This document shows, piece by piece, positions 1 through 9,400 of a stretch of DNA of 34,221 bases; positions within the stretch are counted from its first letter, which is position 1, and every line of letters begins with the position of its first letter. This stretch comes from DASYML01 sp036399835 (GTDB lineage: Bacteria > Acidobacteriota > Blastocatellia > Pyrinomonadales > Pyrinomonadaceae), in assembly GCA_036399835.1 (NCBI GenBank), contig DASWMI010000187.1, positions 1 through 34,221 on the forward strand. Reading direction: 5' to 3'. Made by a program: the position numbers and the translations under genes. Below the pieces are notes generated by a model, which saw only the letters and a list, made by a program, of their open reading frames with translations, had not been told where the DNA came from and did no database searches.

Positions 1-1
1 C

Positions 2-1057
2 GACGGCGGTCGGACATGGCAAGCATCGAGCGTCGCCGGAGCAGCCGAGCTGGACTTCCGCGATGTGGATGCCTTCGACGCTCAGACGGCTTACCTGCTC
101 TCAATCGGCGAGGGTGAAAAGTCCAGAATCTACAAGACCATTGATGGCGGGAAGAACTGGACCATGCAGTTTAAGAACAGCAAGCCGTCGGCCTTCTTCG
201 ATGCGATGGCCTTCTGGGATAAAGACCACGGCATCGCCGTAAGCGACCCCGTCAACGGGCGCTTTCTCATCATCTCTACTTCCGATGGCGGCGCAAATTG
301 GAGGGAGATGCCGCCGCAGGGCATGCCGCCCGCACTGACAGGCGAGGGCGCTTTCGCCGCGAGCGGGACGTGTCTAGCGGTCCGTGGCAAGTCTCATGTC
401 TGGTTCGGGACGGGTGGACCGGAAGGCGCGCGCGTCTTTCGCTCGACAGACGGAGGCAGCACCTGGCAGGTCTCAAATACTCCCGTCAAAGCTGGCCGGA
501 CGGCTGGCATTTTTTCGATTGCCTTTAAGGATGCGAAGCACGGAATGGTGGTCGGCGGCGATTACCAGAAAGAGAAGGATGCGAACGCCAACGCGGCTTT
601 GACCGAGGACGGCGGAAGAACATGGGAGTTGGTCCGATCGTCCCAACCTGACGGGTACAGGTCCTGCGTAGCTTACGTCAAGAGGTCTGGGCGCGTGCTG
701 GTCGCGGTTGGCCCATCCGGCTCGGACTATTCTCTGGACGATGGCAGAAGCTGGACCAGCCTCGGCACGGATGGCTATCACAGCCTGAGCTTTGCAGGCT
801 CTCTCAAGGCGGGCTGGGCCGTTGGCGAAGGCGGGCGGATAGCCAGATTCGCTGGCGCTCTGCCCCTCGGCTCGAAGGCCACCCGCGCCGGATTGAAAGG
901 GATGCGAGCGCCGCACTTTTATCCGCGAGTTTTCGCGCGGGCTGCGTGGGCGTTGGGGAATTTTGACGTGTACAACCTGCTCGAATATTCTATTATCCGG
1001 TCAGCAAAACTAATCAAAGAGAGTTCGGACCAAAGCAGTTTGAGGAGTTCGTCATGA
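2..1057 (+). CDS. YCF48-like / Asp-box (BNR) repeat protein, 5' end outside window
   Basis: The reading frame is open from base 2, and a DGGRTW Asp-box lies before the first possible internal start (GTG at 65), so the gene begins left of the window. At least five Asp-box motifs of the form D-G-G-x-x-W are visible (DGGKNW, DGGANW, DGGSTW, DGGRTW, and a variant DDGRSW). They mark blades of a beta-propeller as in YCF48/HCF136-like and sialidase-type BNR proteins. In bacteria these are usually exported proteins of uncertain function, often labelled oxidoreductase by similarity only. The propeller seems to end near base 845 (GWAVGEGGRIARF). The remaining ~65 codons do not look like the family and run through a promoter for the next gene, so the 3' tail may result from a lost stop or a frameshift. 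Its stop overlaps the ATG of the M1 peptidase (ATGA). Family assignment is solid; function is unknown. Confidence 0.75.
   Translation, partial: DGGRTWQASSVAGAAELDFRDVDAFDAQTAYLLSIGEGEKSRIYKTIDGGKNWTMQFKNSKPSAFFDAMAFWDKDHGIAVSDPVNGRFLIISTSDGGANWREMPPQGMPPALTGEGAFAASGTCLAVRGKSHVWFGTGGPEGARVFRSTDGGSTWQVSNTPVKAGRTAGIFSIAFKDAKHGMVVGGDYQKEKDANANAALTEDGGRTWELVRSSQPDGYRSCVAYVKRSGRVLVAVGPSGSDYSLDDGRSWTSLGTDGYHSLSFAGSLKAGWAVGEGGRIARFAGALPLGSKATRAGLKGMRAPHFYPRVFARAAWALGNFDVYNLLEYSIIRSAKLIKESSDQSSLRSSS
963..991 (+). promoter_or_regulatory. Sigma-70-like promoter for the M1 peptidase operon
   Basis: TTGACG at 963-968 and TATTCT at 986-991 are separated by 17 bases, and a second TATTAT follows at 991-996. 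The predicted transcript would start about 55 bases before the M1 peptidase ATG at 1054, which has an AGGAG ribosome-binding site at 1043-1047. The site lies inside the unusual 3' tail of the preceding frame. The match to the sigma-70 consensus is seen in the sequence; activity is inferred. Confidence 0.5.
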
Positions 1058-2994
1058 AGCTTTACATTCTATCGCTGAGCTTTTTTCTCATCGTCTGCGC
1101 GATTGCCACGGCTGTTGAAAACAACGCCGCGGCATCTGGACCGGAGGCAAACATGACCCCGGCAAGCCTTGAACACTTGTCGAATTCAAAGATGATGGCA
1201 GCCAGAGATGTTCATTCCTACTCAAACCCGCAGGAAGCCAGGGTCCGCCATCTGGACCTCGACTGTGAAGTGGACTTTAGCGCCAAAGTCCTCAAGGGCA
1301 TCGCTGTGCTGAGCTTTGAGCGGGTGTCCGGGGAGAGCCGTGCTCGGCTGATTCTGGATACGCGGGCGCTCAGCATAGAGAAGGTTGAAGCTTCCGCCGA
1401 CGGGAAGAATTTTAGAGAGACGAAGTTTACACTGGGCCAGACGGATGCCGTGCTGGGCGCGCCTCTCAACATAGAGTTGCCTGAGAACGCGACGCGCGTG
1501 CGCGTGCGTTACAGGACCAGCCCCGCGGCTTCCGGCCTGCAATGGCTCGACCCTCCGCAGACCGCCGGCAAAAAGAGTCCTTTTATCTTCACGCAGTCGC
1601 AGGCCATACACGCGCGAAGCTGGATTCCGCTTCAGGATACGCCGCAAGTGCGCGTCACTTATACGGCGCGTGTGCGCACGCCGCATAATCTACTGGCGGT
1701 GATGAGCGCCGAGAATGACCCGCGCGCGCGACGCGACGGTGATTACAGTTTCAAGATGACACAGCCGATTCCCTCTTACCTCATCGCGCTCGCCGTCGGC
1801 GATCTTCAATTCAGGTCGATGGGACAGCGGACGGGCGTTTACGCAGAGCCTTCTGTGGTTGAACGGGCGGCGCGCGAGTTTGCCGATACGGAGAAGATGG
1901 TCCTCGCGACGGAGCGGCTCTACGGACCTTATCGCTGGGGACGTTACGACATTCTGGTCCTGCCACCGAGCTTTCCCTTCGGAGGCATGGAGAACCCGCG
2001 CCTGACCTTCGCCACGCCGACCGTGCTCGCGGGCGACAAAAGCCTCGTCTCTCTAATCGCGCACGAACTGGCCCACTCCTGGTCCGGCAATCTCGTGACC
2101 AACGCTACCTGGAGCGACTTCTGGCTCAACGAGGGTTTTACGACATACATCGAGCGCCGCATTATTGAAGCTGTCTACGGTCGCGCGCGCGCGGAGATGG
2201 AAGCATCCCTTGGCCGGCGCTCGGTTGAAGAAGAGATGAAGACGCTTGATGAAAGGGACGAGATTCTTCATGTTGATCTCAACGGGCGTGACCCTGACGC
2301 AGGCTTTACGGGTGTCCCTTACGAAAAGGGCGCGCTCTTTCTCAGACACCTCGAAGAGACTTTCGGTCGCCCGCGCTTTGACCAGTTCCTGCGCGGCTAC
2401 TTCAACCACTTCGCCTTCCAGAGCATCACGACCGAAGATTTCAACTCCTACCTGAAGGCGCACCTGCTCGATAGGTATCCGCGACTGTCGGCGCGCGTGC
2501 CCGTCGAAGAATGGATTTACAGGGCGGGGCTTCCGCCAGGTGCGCCGCGTCCTCAATCCGACGCTTTCGCTCGCGTCGAGAGCCAGGCGCGCCGCTGGCA
2601 GCAGGGACGCATCACGCCCGCGCGAATCCGGACGGCTTCATGGTCCACGCAGGAGTGGCTACATTTTCTCAAGAGCATGCCTGAGAATCTTGGACCGGAA
2701 AAGATGGCCGAGCTGGACCAGGCCTTTCATCTGACGCGCTCGGGCAATTCCGAGATCGCTTTTCAGTGGCTGATGATGGCGATACGTAATCGCTACGAGG
2801 CAGCGTATCCACGCCTCAAAGAATTTCTGACCTCTATGGGCCGCAGAAAGTTTCTCAAGCCGCTCTATGAAGAGATGGCTAAAACGCCGGAGGGACGCGA
2901 GCGTGCGCTGGCGATCTACAGGCGCGCACGCCCGACCTATCATCCCATCGCCGTGGCGACCATTGATGAGATAGTAAAGTGGAAGGCCGAATAG
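1054..2994 (+). CDS. Secreted M1 family zinc aminopeptidase, leukotriene-A4-hydrolase-like
   Basis: 646 residues. An N-terminal hydrophobic stretch (residues ~3-20) reads as a signal peptide, so the enzyme probably acts in the periplasm or outside the cell. The exopeptidase signature GGMEN is at residues 310-314, the zinc motif HELAH at 337-341, and the third zinc ligand at E360 in WLNEGF, the standard M1 spacing. The N-terminal ~200 residues form the M1 saddle domain. The last ~150 residues fit the helical C-terminal domain of LTA4-hydrolase-type enzymes. Family members remove N-terminal amino acids from peptides; epoxide hydrolase activity cannot be assumed. The start is supported by AGGAG six bases upstream. 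The symporter gene begins three bases after its stop, so peptide breakdown and solute uptake may be co-expressed. Confidence 0.9.
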   Translation: MKLYILSLSFFLIVCAIATAVENNAAASGPEANMTPASLEHLSNSKMMAARDVHSYSNPQEARVRHLDLDCEVDFSAKVLKGIAVLSFERVSGESRARLILDTRALSIEKVEASADGKNFRETKFTLGQTDAVLGAPLNIELPENATRVRVRYRTSPAASGLQWLDPPQTAGKKSPFIFTQSQAIHARSWIPLQDTPQVRVTYTARVRTPHNLLAVMSAENDPRARRDGDYSFKMTQPIPSYLIALAVGDLQFRSMGQRTGVYAEPSVVERAAREFADTEKMVLATERLYGPYRWGRYDILVLPPSFPFGGMENPRLTFATPTVLAGDKSLVSLIAHELAHSWSGNLVTNATWSDFWLNEGFTTYIERRIIEAVYGRARAEMEASLGRRSVEEEMKTLDERDEILHVDLNGRDPDAGFTGVPYEKGALFLRHLEETFGRPRFDQFLRGYFNHFAFQSITTEDFNSYLKAHLLDRYPRLSARVPVEEWIYRAGLPPGAPRPQSDAFARVESQARRWQQGRITPARIRTASWSTQEWLHFLKSMPENLGPEKMAELDQAFHLTRSGNSEIAFQWLMMAIRNRYEAAYPRLKEFLTSMGRRKFLKPLYEEMAKTPEGRERALAIYRRARPTYHPIAVATIDEIVKWKAE

Positions 2995-2997
2995 AAA

Positions 2998-4434
2998 ATG
3001 ACATCCATCTACTTCTGGACCATTGTGGCTTACATGATCTTTCTCATCGGCGTGGGAGCCATACGCAGCCGGAGCGTCAAAGATCAGGAAGACTTTTCCG
3101 TCGCGGGCCGCCAGCTTGGAACTTTCGTCCTCTTCGGGACGATGCTCGCCACGTGGATCGGGACCGGCTCTATCTTTGGCAACGCGGGCAAAACCTACGA
3201 GGTCGGCATCGCCGCCTGGATACTCCCGCTCGGAGGTCTGGCCGGAATCCTTGCTCTCTCTTTTCTCGCCGCCAGGGCGCGCAGGTTTCCGGCCATCACG
3301 GTGCAGGATATTCTCGAGACGCGCTATAACAAGTGGGCGCGTGTGCTCGGCGTCATCACGCTGGTCCTGACGGCTGTGACTATCGTCTCTTACCAGTATC
3401 GCGCGGCGGCTGCCGTCCTCAACCTCGCGCTCCCAAGCATTGATTTCAAGACCGCCGTTATCATTGTCACAGTCTTTATCATCATCTACACGGCGCTGGC
3501 AGGGATGTTCTCGGTCGCCTACACGGACCTCGTGATGGGCGTGACGATGATTATTGGAATCTTCATCACGCTGCCTTACGTCTACTTCAAGGCGGGCGGC
3601 TATGCAGGGATGTTGGCGGCGCTCCCGCCCGACCACGTGCAGTTTTTTGGTCCAATCGGCTGGGTTCAGGCCATCGGTCTGGTGCTACCGGCGGGCTTGC
3701 TCATCCTCGGCGACGCGAATATGTACCAGCGTTTCTTCTCGGCGCGCACGGAAGGCATGGCGCGGCGGGCGACCATCTGGCTCTTTGTCGGCGTAGCCTA
3801 CATGGAGTTGATGATTATCTTTACGGCATGGGCCGCGTCGGCGATTGTCTGGCAGGGAGGAAAGCTTGAGAGGCCCGGACGCGTCATCGCCTATGTCGCG
3901 CGAGACCACCTGCCCGTCTGGCTCGGCGCTTTAGTCTTGACGACGATCATGGCGATTATTATCTCGACGGCCATCTCTTACCTGCTCGTCCCTGCGACGG
4001 CACTGGTCCGAGATCTTTATCAACGCTTTATCAATCCGAAGGCGAGCGAAAAAAAACTGGTCTGGATGCTACGCTCTCTGGTCCTCGGGCTGGGTCTCAT
4101 CGCTTACGTGATTTCGACTTACTCAGAAAAGTTTCTGGAGGTTGCGCTTCGCGCATACACGATCTACGGGACGGGCATTACTCCCTCGCTGGTGGCGGCG
4201 CTCATCTGGAAACGCGCGACCGCGCAGGGTGCAGTCTCTTCCATCTTCCTCGGCGTGGCGACGACGCTCGTCTGGGAGTTCGGCGGCTACGGCGAGCGAA
4301 CGGGCGTTGACCCCGTTATCCCTGCCATCACGCTCTCCGTCCTGACGCTTGTCATCGTCTCGCTGCTGACTCCGGCGCCGAGCCGCAAACAACTCGAACC
4401 GTTTTTCGGTGAGGAAAAGCAGACATCAAAGTGA
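2998..4434 (+). CDS. Sodium:solute symporter family (SSS/SLC5) transporter
   Basis: 478 residues, almost entirely hydrophobic segments with about 13 predicted membrane helices, as in the SSS/SLC5 family (PutP, PanF, SGLT). The N-terminal pattern of a first helix followed by RSVKDQEDFSVAGRQLG matches the conserved loop after TM1 of this family ('DF.vAGR.lg'), and WIGTGS in the next helix belongs to the sodium-binding region. It imports an organic solute with Na+; the substrate cannot be read from the sequence. A product of the upstream peptidase is only one possibility. It follows that gene by three bases, and its TGA lies 11 bases before the ATG of the FMN reductase, so translational coupling is likely. 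Confidence 0.88.
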   Translation: MTSIYFWTIVAYMIFLIGVGAIRSRSVKDQEDFSVAGRQLGTFVLFGTMLATWIGTGSIFGNAGKTYEVGIAAWILPLGGLAGILALSFLAARARRFPAITVQDILETRYNKWARVLGVITLVLTAVTIVSYQYRAAAAVLNLALPSIDFKTAVIIVTVFIIIYTALAGMFSVAYTDLVMGVTMIIGIFITLPYVYFKAGGYAGMLAALPPDHVQFFGPIGWVQAIGLVLPAGLLILGDANMYQRFFSARTEGMARRATIWLFVGVAYMELMIIFTAWAASAIVWQGGKLERPGRVIAYVARDHLPVWLGALVLTTIMAIIISTAISYLLVPATALVRDLYQRFINPKASEKKLVWMLRSLVLGLGLIAYVISTYSEKFLEVALRAYTIYGTGITPSLVAALIWKRATAQGAVSSIFLGVATTLVWEFGGYGERTGVDPVIPAITLSVLTLVIVSLLTPAPSRKQLEPFFGEEKQTSK

Positions 4435-4445
4435 GGTCAAGCGCG

Positions 4446-5090
4446 ATGATAAAACAACTCAAGGTAGTCGGCCTCGGCGGGAGCCTGGCCGTTTCCTCAA
4501 ACAGCCTGGCGGCCTTGAAGATTGCGCTCGAAGGCGCTGCCGAAGCGGGCGCGCAAACAGAACTGCTAGACATACGCGAGTTGAACCTGCCGATGTACGC
4601 GCCCGGCTTGGAGGAAACGCCCGCATCTGTCCGGCGGCTGTGCGAAGCTGTCTACGAGGCGGACGGCCTGCTCTGGTCCAGCCCTCTTTATCACGGTACG
4701 ATTAGCGGCTCCTTCAAGAACGCGCTCGACTGGCTTGAGCTGTTGAGCAAACGCGAGCCTGGCTATCTGACCGACAAGGTCGTCGGACTGATTAGCACTG
4801 CCGGCGGCACACAGGGGTTACAGGCCGTCAACACTATGGAATTCGTCGTGCGTGCTTTAAGGGGCTGGGCCGTCCCGCTCGTCATCCCGATTCCACAGGC
4901 ATGGCGCGTCTTTGACAAGCAGGGCCACACAAACGATGAGCGCGTCAACGAACAGCTACACGCGCTGGGCCGAGAAGTGACGCGCGCCGCGCAAAGATTC
5001 GCCGTCCGGCCCATGACCTCGCCCGACGCGCAGCGCGCAGCCGCGCAGGTCCAGCCCATCAGCGAAGAAGAGATGACGGCCTCTTCATGA
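4446..5090 (+). CDS. NAD(P)H-dependent FMN reductase, flavodoxin-like fold
   Basis: 214 residues from the ATG at 4446. This start is preferred over the GTG at 4431 because GAGG at about 4434-4437 lies well placed before it and the flavodoxin-like first strand (KQLKVVGLGGS) starts right after. GGSLAVSSNS is the phosphate-binding loop of FMN, and SSPLYHGTISGSFKNALDWL is the typical second signature of the NADPH-dependent FMN reductase family (SsuE/ArsH/azoreductase-like). The protein should bind FMN and reduce it or a quinone/azo-type substrate with NAD(P)H in the cytoplasm. The physiological substrate is unknown. Last gene of the three-gene + strand operon, followed by a hairpin terminator. 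Confidence 0.85.
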   Translation: MIKQLKVVGLGGSLAVSSNSLAALKIALEGAAEAGAQTELLDIRELNLPMYAPGLEETPASVRRLCEAVYEADGLLWSSPLYHGTISGSFKNALDWLELLSKREPGYLTDKVVGLISTAGGTQGLQAVNTMEFVVRALRGWAVPLVIPIPQAWRVFDKQGHTNDERVNEQLHALGREVTRAAQRFAVRPMTSPDAQRAAAQVQPISEEEMTASS

Positions 5091-5127
5091 AATTCAGCCC
5101 GCGCCGTGTCGGACAAGGACCAAAACA

Positions 5128-5165
5128 AGAAAGGGCAGGCTACACATGCCTGCCCCTTCTTGTTC
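5128..5165. terminator. Bidirectional rho-independent terminator between convergent genes
   Basis: AAGGGCAGGC (5131-5140), a 7-base loop and GCCTGCCCCTT (5148-5158) form a ~10 bp stem with a one-base bulge. T-rich tracts follow on both strands (TTCTTGTT on +, TTTCTTGTTTT on -). It lies between the FMN reductase (ends 5090, +) and the lytic transglycosylase (ends 5185, -), where a shared terminator is expected. Confidence 0.75.
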
Positions 5166-5184
5166 AATCTAATTGCCGCCTAAA

Positions 5185-6081
5185 CTATTTACGTTTTTTC
5201 TGAATCGTCGAAGGTATGCTTTTGAGCGCGGGCTGGACCAGTTGGCCGCCGCTATAGCGCGAGTTAATCTTGCGCACGTAATCCTGCGTCTCCCTGTAAG
5301 GCGGGATGCGGTTGCCGTACTTCATGACAGCGCCCTCGCCGGCATTGTAGGCCGCCAAAACTAAATCCACACGCCCGTTGAAAAGCTTGAGCAAATCTTT
5401 GAGATAACGTGTCCCGCCCATGATGTTCTGCGCCGGGTCATAGACGTTCGCCACACCGTAGCGGGCGGCAGTGCCCGGCATCAACTGCATCAGCCCCTGC
5501 GCGCCTTTTGAGCTGACGGCCATCGAGCCGAATCTGGATTCCTGGTGCATCACGCAATAGATGAGATAAGGGTCAACGCCATAACGCCCGCCGTAATATC
5601 GAATCAGAGAGTCTACGCTTTTATTGCCGGTGGACCAGACGCGCGGAGCTTGTGGACCAATCACGGCCACTTCCTCCGTCTGCGCAGGGCCTTTGATGGC
5701 CGCTTCGAGCACGGTTTGCGCCGCAGCGATTTGTCCACGGGCCTCTTCGATCCTGGCGCGGGCTTCGGCCAGCAAGCTCTCATTCTGCTCAAGGTCTCGG
5801 CGCGCGATGAGGCCGTCTTTGTAGAGTTCCCTGAGCGTGGCATTCTCTTCCGTTTGCTTCTTCAGGCTTTTCTCATAAAGCGCGACGAGGCTCTCCAGGC
5901 TGGCCTTGTATTCCCTGCTTGAGTTGATGAACTCCTGCCTGAAACGCTCTCGCTCATCCGCCTCTGTGGTTTTGGGCGACTCCTGCGCGCCGGATTTCGC
6001 AGCGGCGCGTCGCTGCGCGCCCGCAGGCGCGGCCAGCAAGAGCAGCGTCAATAAGATAAAGAGTGCTTTGTGATAACGCAT
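5185..6081 (-). CDS. Secreted lytic transglycosylase (SLT family) with coiled-coil N-terminus
   Basis: 298 residues from the ATG at 6081. A longer frame begins at 6162, but 6081 places a clean signal peptide at the start (MRYHKALFILLTLLLLAAPAGA). Residues ~30-115 are charged and helical with heptad-like character (coiled coil). The catalytic domain follows: HQESRF with the catalytic glutamate at about residue 181, then the family blocks KGAQGLMQLMPGTA, NIMGGTRYL and LAAYNAGEGAV, and ETQDYVRKI near the end. The enzyme cleaves the MurNAc-GlcNAc bond of peptidoglycan to 1,6-anhydro products in the periplasm. Candidate roles are wall turnover or making room for envelope machines such as the T6SS upstream on the same strand; this is inference. 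No good ribosome-binding site was seen for either start. Confidence 0.9.
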   Translation of the reverse strand: MRYHKALFILLTLLLLAAPAGAQRRAAAKSGAQESPKTTEADERERFRQEFINSSREYKASLESLVALYEKSLKKQTEENATLRELYKDGLIARRDLEQNESLLAEARARIEEARGQIAAAQTVLEAAIKGPAQTEEVAVIGPQAPRVWSTGNKSVDSLIRYYGGRYGVDPYLIYCVMHQESRFGSMAVSSKGAQGLMQLMPGTAARYGVANVYDPAQNIMGGTRYLKDLLKLFNGRVDLVLAAYNAGEGAVMKYGNRIPPYRETQDYVRKINSRYSGGQLVQPALKSIPSTIQKKRK

Positions 6082-6417
6082 CTGCTTGAATCGGACCAAT
6101 CCGCCTGCCCTTTCCCTTCGACCCGTGCCGTCATACGCCCCTGCGCGCCTCTCAAGTTCCATCTAAATGGCCGCCGTCAGCAAAATCCCCGGACATTCTT
6201 CAACCTCTCAGGCGGCGTTGGACCAGTCCAACCGGATAAACAAGGCTCACAAAGAGCTTTGAGAGCGAGCCGCGCTCGTTGGTTTTTTCCTTCAGCTTAT
6301 GACGGATTTTTCGAGGATAGTCTTTTCCGTGGCATTCGGGCTTTTAGATGCAAACGGGGCCGCAGAGGATGCCGGACCAATCGAGATTGAGCCTGAATTT
6401 CATTGAAAACCGGCCCA
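6082..6417. other. Intergenic region between lytic transglycosylase and alpha-2-macroglobulin genes
   Basis: No convincing gene; the ~106-codon + frame here has no family features. Visible structure: an inverted TTGGAC...GTCCAA around an iterated TGGACCA motif (6218-6231), CAAAG-AG-CTTTG near 6250-6261, and GAGCG...CGCTC followed by TTTTTT near 6263-6288, which would act as a weak + strand terminator with no gene upstream of it. A promoter for the transglycosylase is expected on the minus strand, but I see no clear match. Confidence 0.4.
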
Positions 6418-9400
6418 TTATCCCTTTTTATCCGACACCCTGATTCTCAGCTCCGCGTCGTTGCAGCGAATCTCCGGCACGTACATGGCGTGGCCGAGCA
6501 TCGGCAGCGCATGAAAAGCGCCGGGCGCTTCCGCGCGCAGCTCGTAGCGAATCTCCCAGAAGCCCTGCGGTAACTGGCTAATAAAGAGCGCCACCTTGCG
6601 GTCACGCAGCTCCCTGTAAACAAAGCTGTCGCGCCCTGTGTAGTCGCTGGCTTCATCCTCTTCCCCATCTTCATCCTGCTTTGCAGCGTGGGCCAGTTTG
6701 CTTTCGCGCGGCCCTCCTGCGTTGCTGGCTGATAACTTACGCTCGAGCGCGCCGGATTTCAGCTCCCTGGCCGAGAGCGGCTCGCCGCTGCGCAGCTCGA
6801 CGGATTCCAGCCCGGCTGGCTTGAGGTCTTCAAAGAGCAGGTATTCGTAGCTGTTCTTCGCCTCTATGGTGACGACGACCTCTACGCGCTCGCCGCTCTG
6901 GACCACTTCGCCGTCGCGCAGGGGAACGCGTTCATTAACGTAACCCTTGAGCAGCGTCGGATGACTGACCAGCTTGTAATATTCGCGCCGCACAAAGATT
7001 TCATGACCGGCTGCCCGGATGGGTTCTTCGAGACTGAAGAACTGCGACTCGGCGGAAAAGTATAAGGGGCTATTGCCGGCCTTGCGGCGTATGCGTATCT
7101 CGTTTGCACCGTCGCGTATGAATGCGGGGTCAATGACAAACCGGCTCGGCGCGCTCAAGGCATCCTCCGCCGTCAGCCGCTTGTTGACGATTGAATGTCC
7201 ATTGACGAGCAGCTCGTATTCAAGCTCGGCCTTGGCTTCACCCGTTTGCCGCAGGTAGTCGTTGAGCGCCAGCACTGTGATGGCCGTATCGCGCGTATTG
7301 CTCCATTGCGCGCCGCGACGATTCTTGACGAGCCAGTTTGTGACAGGCTCAATCAGCTTATTGCGCGGGTCAATGGCGAGCAGAGCGCGCAAGACAAACG
7401 AAGTGGCCTCGACGCCTCCTTCGGACCAGCGATAATAAAGACCATCCTCGCCCCAATGCGCCGTAGAGATGACGGAAGCATCCGATTGCTGGCCCACACG
7501 CTGGACGATTGAAGTGTCCGGCGTGCGGTCTATCTTGACGCCGTTTTCGAGGTTGCGCACGAGCGTCTGAGCCTTCGCCTGATCGCCGTAATAATGTGCG
7601 CTCAAGGCCAGCAGGGCGCGCGTGTAAGCGTTCAGCTTTTCGCGTCTGGTCCAGAGATTTTCCAGAGCCTTGGCCTGAGCTTCGCTGGCTTCGCCCGCGT
7701 CTGCGCTGCGACGATTGGTTGAAGCCAGATAGATGGCGGAAGCATGAAGCATCCAGGCCTGCATGTCCTGATTGTCTTCTTCCTCTGCCAGCTCTCCGTC
7801 CAGATATTCCGCGGCCTGCTGCATCGCTTCGGGCCTGACCTCGATTCCGGCTTCAAGCGCGAGCGTCAGTCCCCAGAGCACATAAGCCGTCATGAAGTGG
7901 TCCGAGTCGTCCTCTTTCCACCAGCCCCAGCCGCCGTCCTCGTGCTGCATCCCGTAGAGCCTGTCCAGGCTCTGTCTAGTGATGCGTTCAAGCTCTTTGA
8001 GATCACGCTTGCCTTTGGGATTGACCTCGGCGGCGGTCGCAGGCTCTATCCCGCCGAAGACTTTTGACATCGCCGCTTCGGGCGAAAGTCCCATCTCCTT
8101 GAGCGTCTTGGCGGTGATAACAGCCGGAAGAAAACGGCTCATCGTCTGCTCCGTGCAGCCGTAGGGATAATCAATCAGGTAAGGCAGCGCGTCGAGCATC
8201 GTGACGGCCATGCTCGGCGCGACCTGCACCGTGAGACGTGTGGATTCACGCTTGCGCTCGGCGGGAATGTCCAGATTGACGGCCACCTCATTGCCGCGCA
8301 GCTTTCCGGATTTGGCGACAAACTTTTCGATGCCGTGCTCGTAAGCCATAAAGTCGCGCTCCATCGCGTCGGCCTGAGTCTGTGCGCGAGCAGCGACCTT
8401 GAGCTTGACCGCGCCCGGCTGGCGCACGGCAATGGTCCAGTCCACGCGTGCCTCGCCGCCCGCGGGCACATTGACGGGCTGCGGCTCTGCCTTGACGGTG
8501 CGCCCGTCAAGTACCACTCCCATCAAGACTACGCCGTCAACGTCGAGCGAGGCGGTCGCCATCATCGCCTGCTCGTTGTTGTTATTGATGACGGCAGAGA
8601 CCGTGGCCGTATCGCCGACGACGAAGAAGCGCGGCGCTTGCAGTCGGACAATGAGCGGCTGTTTGGTGCGCGTCTCTGTGGATGCGACGCCGAACTTGTC
8701 TCCCTCCGTCGAGACGCGCGCCGTCGCGGTCCAGTTTGTCAGCGAGTCGGGATACTTGACCTTGATGGTTGCCAGCCCGTTGCGGTCCGTGATGACATCG
8801 GGCTGCCAGAAGACCGTCGAGCGAAAATCGTTACGCACCTGCACGGCTGGCTCTGGCGAGATAGCGACCGCTTCATTAACAATCGGAGCGATTGTCGAAA
8901 GCGAATCAACCCTGCGCCCGTTGGCGGGCAGGCTCTTGACAGAATATTCGGCTGTATCCTTCGCTTCCCTGGAGATAACCGCCGCGTTATCCGCATCGGC
9001 TAACTGCCCGGCGGCTCCCTGCGCGCCGCGCTCTCTTCTAGCCAAACCTCCGAGCACTTGAAGTCTTTCGTAAGGCTGATTCGATGGTGCTCCGCCCGCC
9101 GCTGCGTAGAGGCGTTGCTGCTCCAAAACCCTTTCGTCAATCAACTGCTTGTCCGGCCCCCAGACCAGACGCGCATAAGCTTTCTGCTGGAAAGTGCTCT
9201 GCGTCTGCGTGCGCTGTGTACGCTTCGTGCCGAAGTAGAACTGGCGCGGGTCGCCCGCCGTCTCCTGCTGTATGTAGAAGACGGAAGAATCAACCAGCCC
9301 AAGGGCGACTTCGGCGGCGACGGGCTGCCCTTCACGGTCGCGCGTCGTGATGGTCAACGTGCCTTCCTCGCGCGGTTGATACTGCTCTCGGTCGGCTTTC

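Noticed and set aside
2659..3636. 325-codon minus-strand frame opposite the M1 peptidase and symporter genes
   Set aside because: Spans the junction of two solid genes; Arg/Asp/His-rich composition is that of an antisense frame.
6070..6390. 106-codon + strand frame in the gap near the lytic transglycosylase
   Set aside because: No ribosome-binding site, overlaps the transglycosylase start and shows no family feature.
8335..9061. Two overlapping ~220-codon + strand frames opposite the alpha-2-macroglobulin gene
   Set aside because: Antisense shadows of a well-supported long gene; no recognisable motif and no ribosome-binding site noticed.
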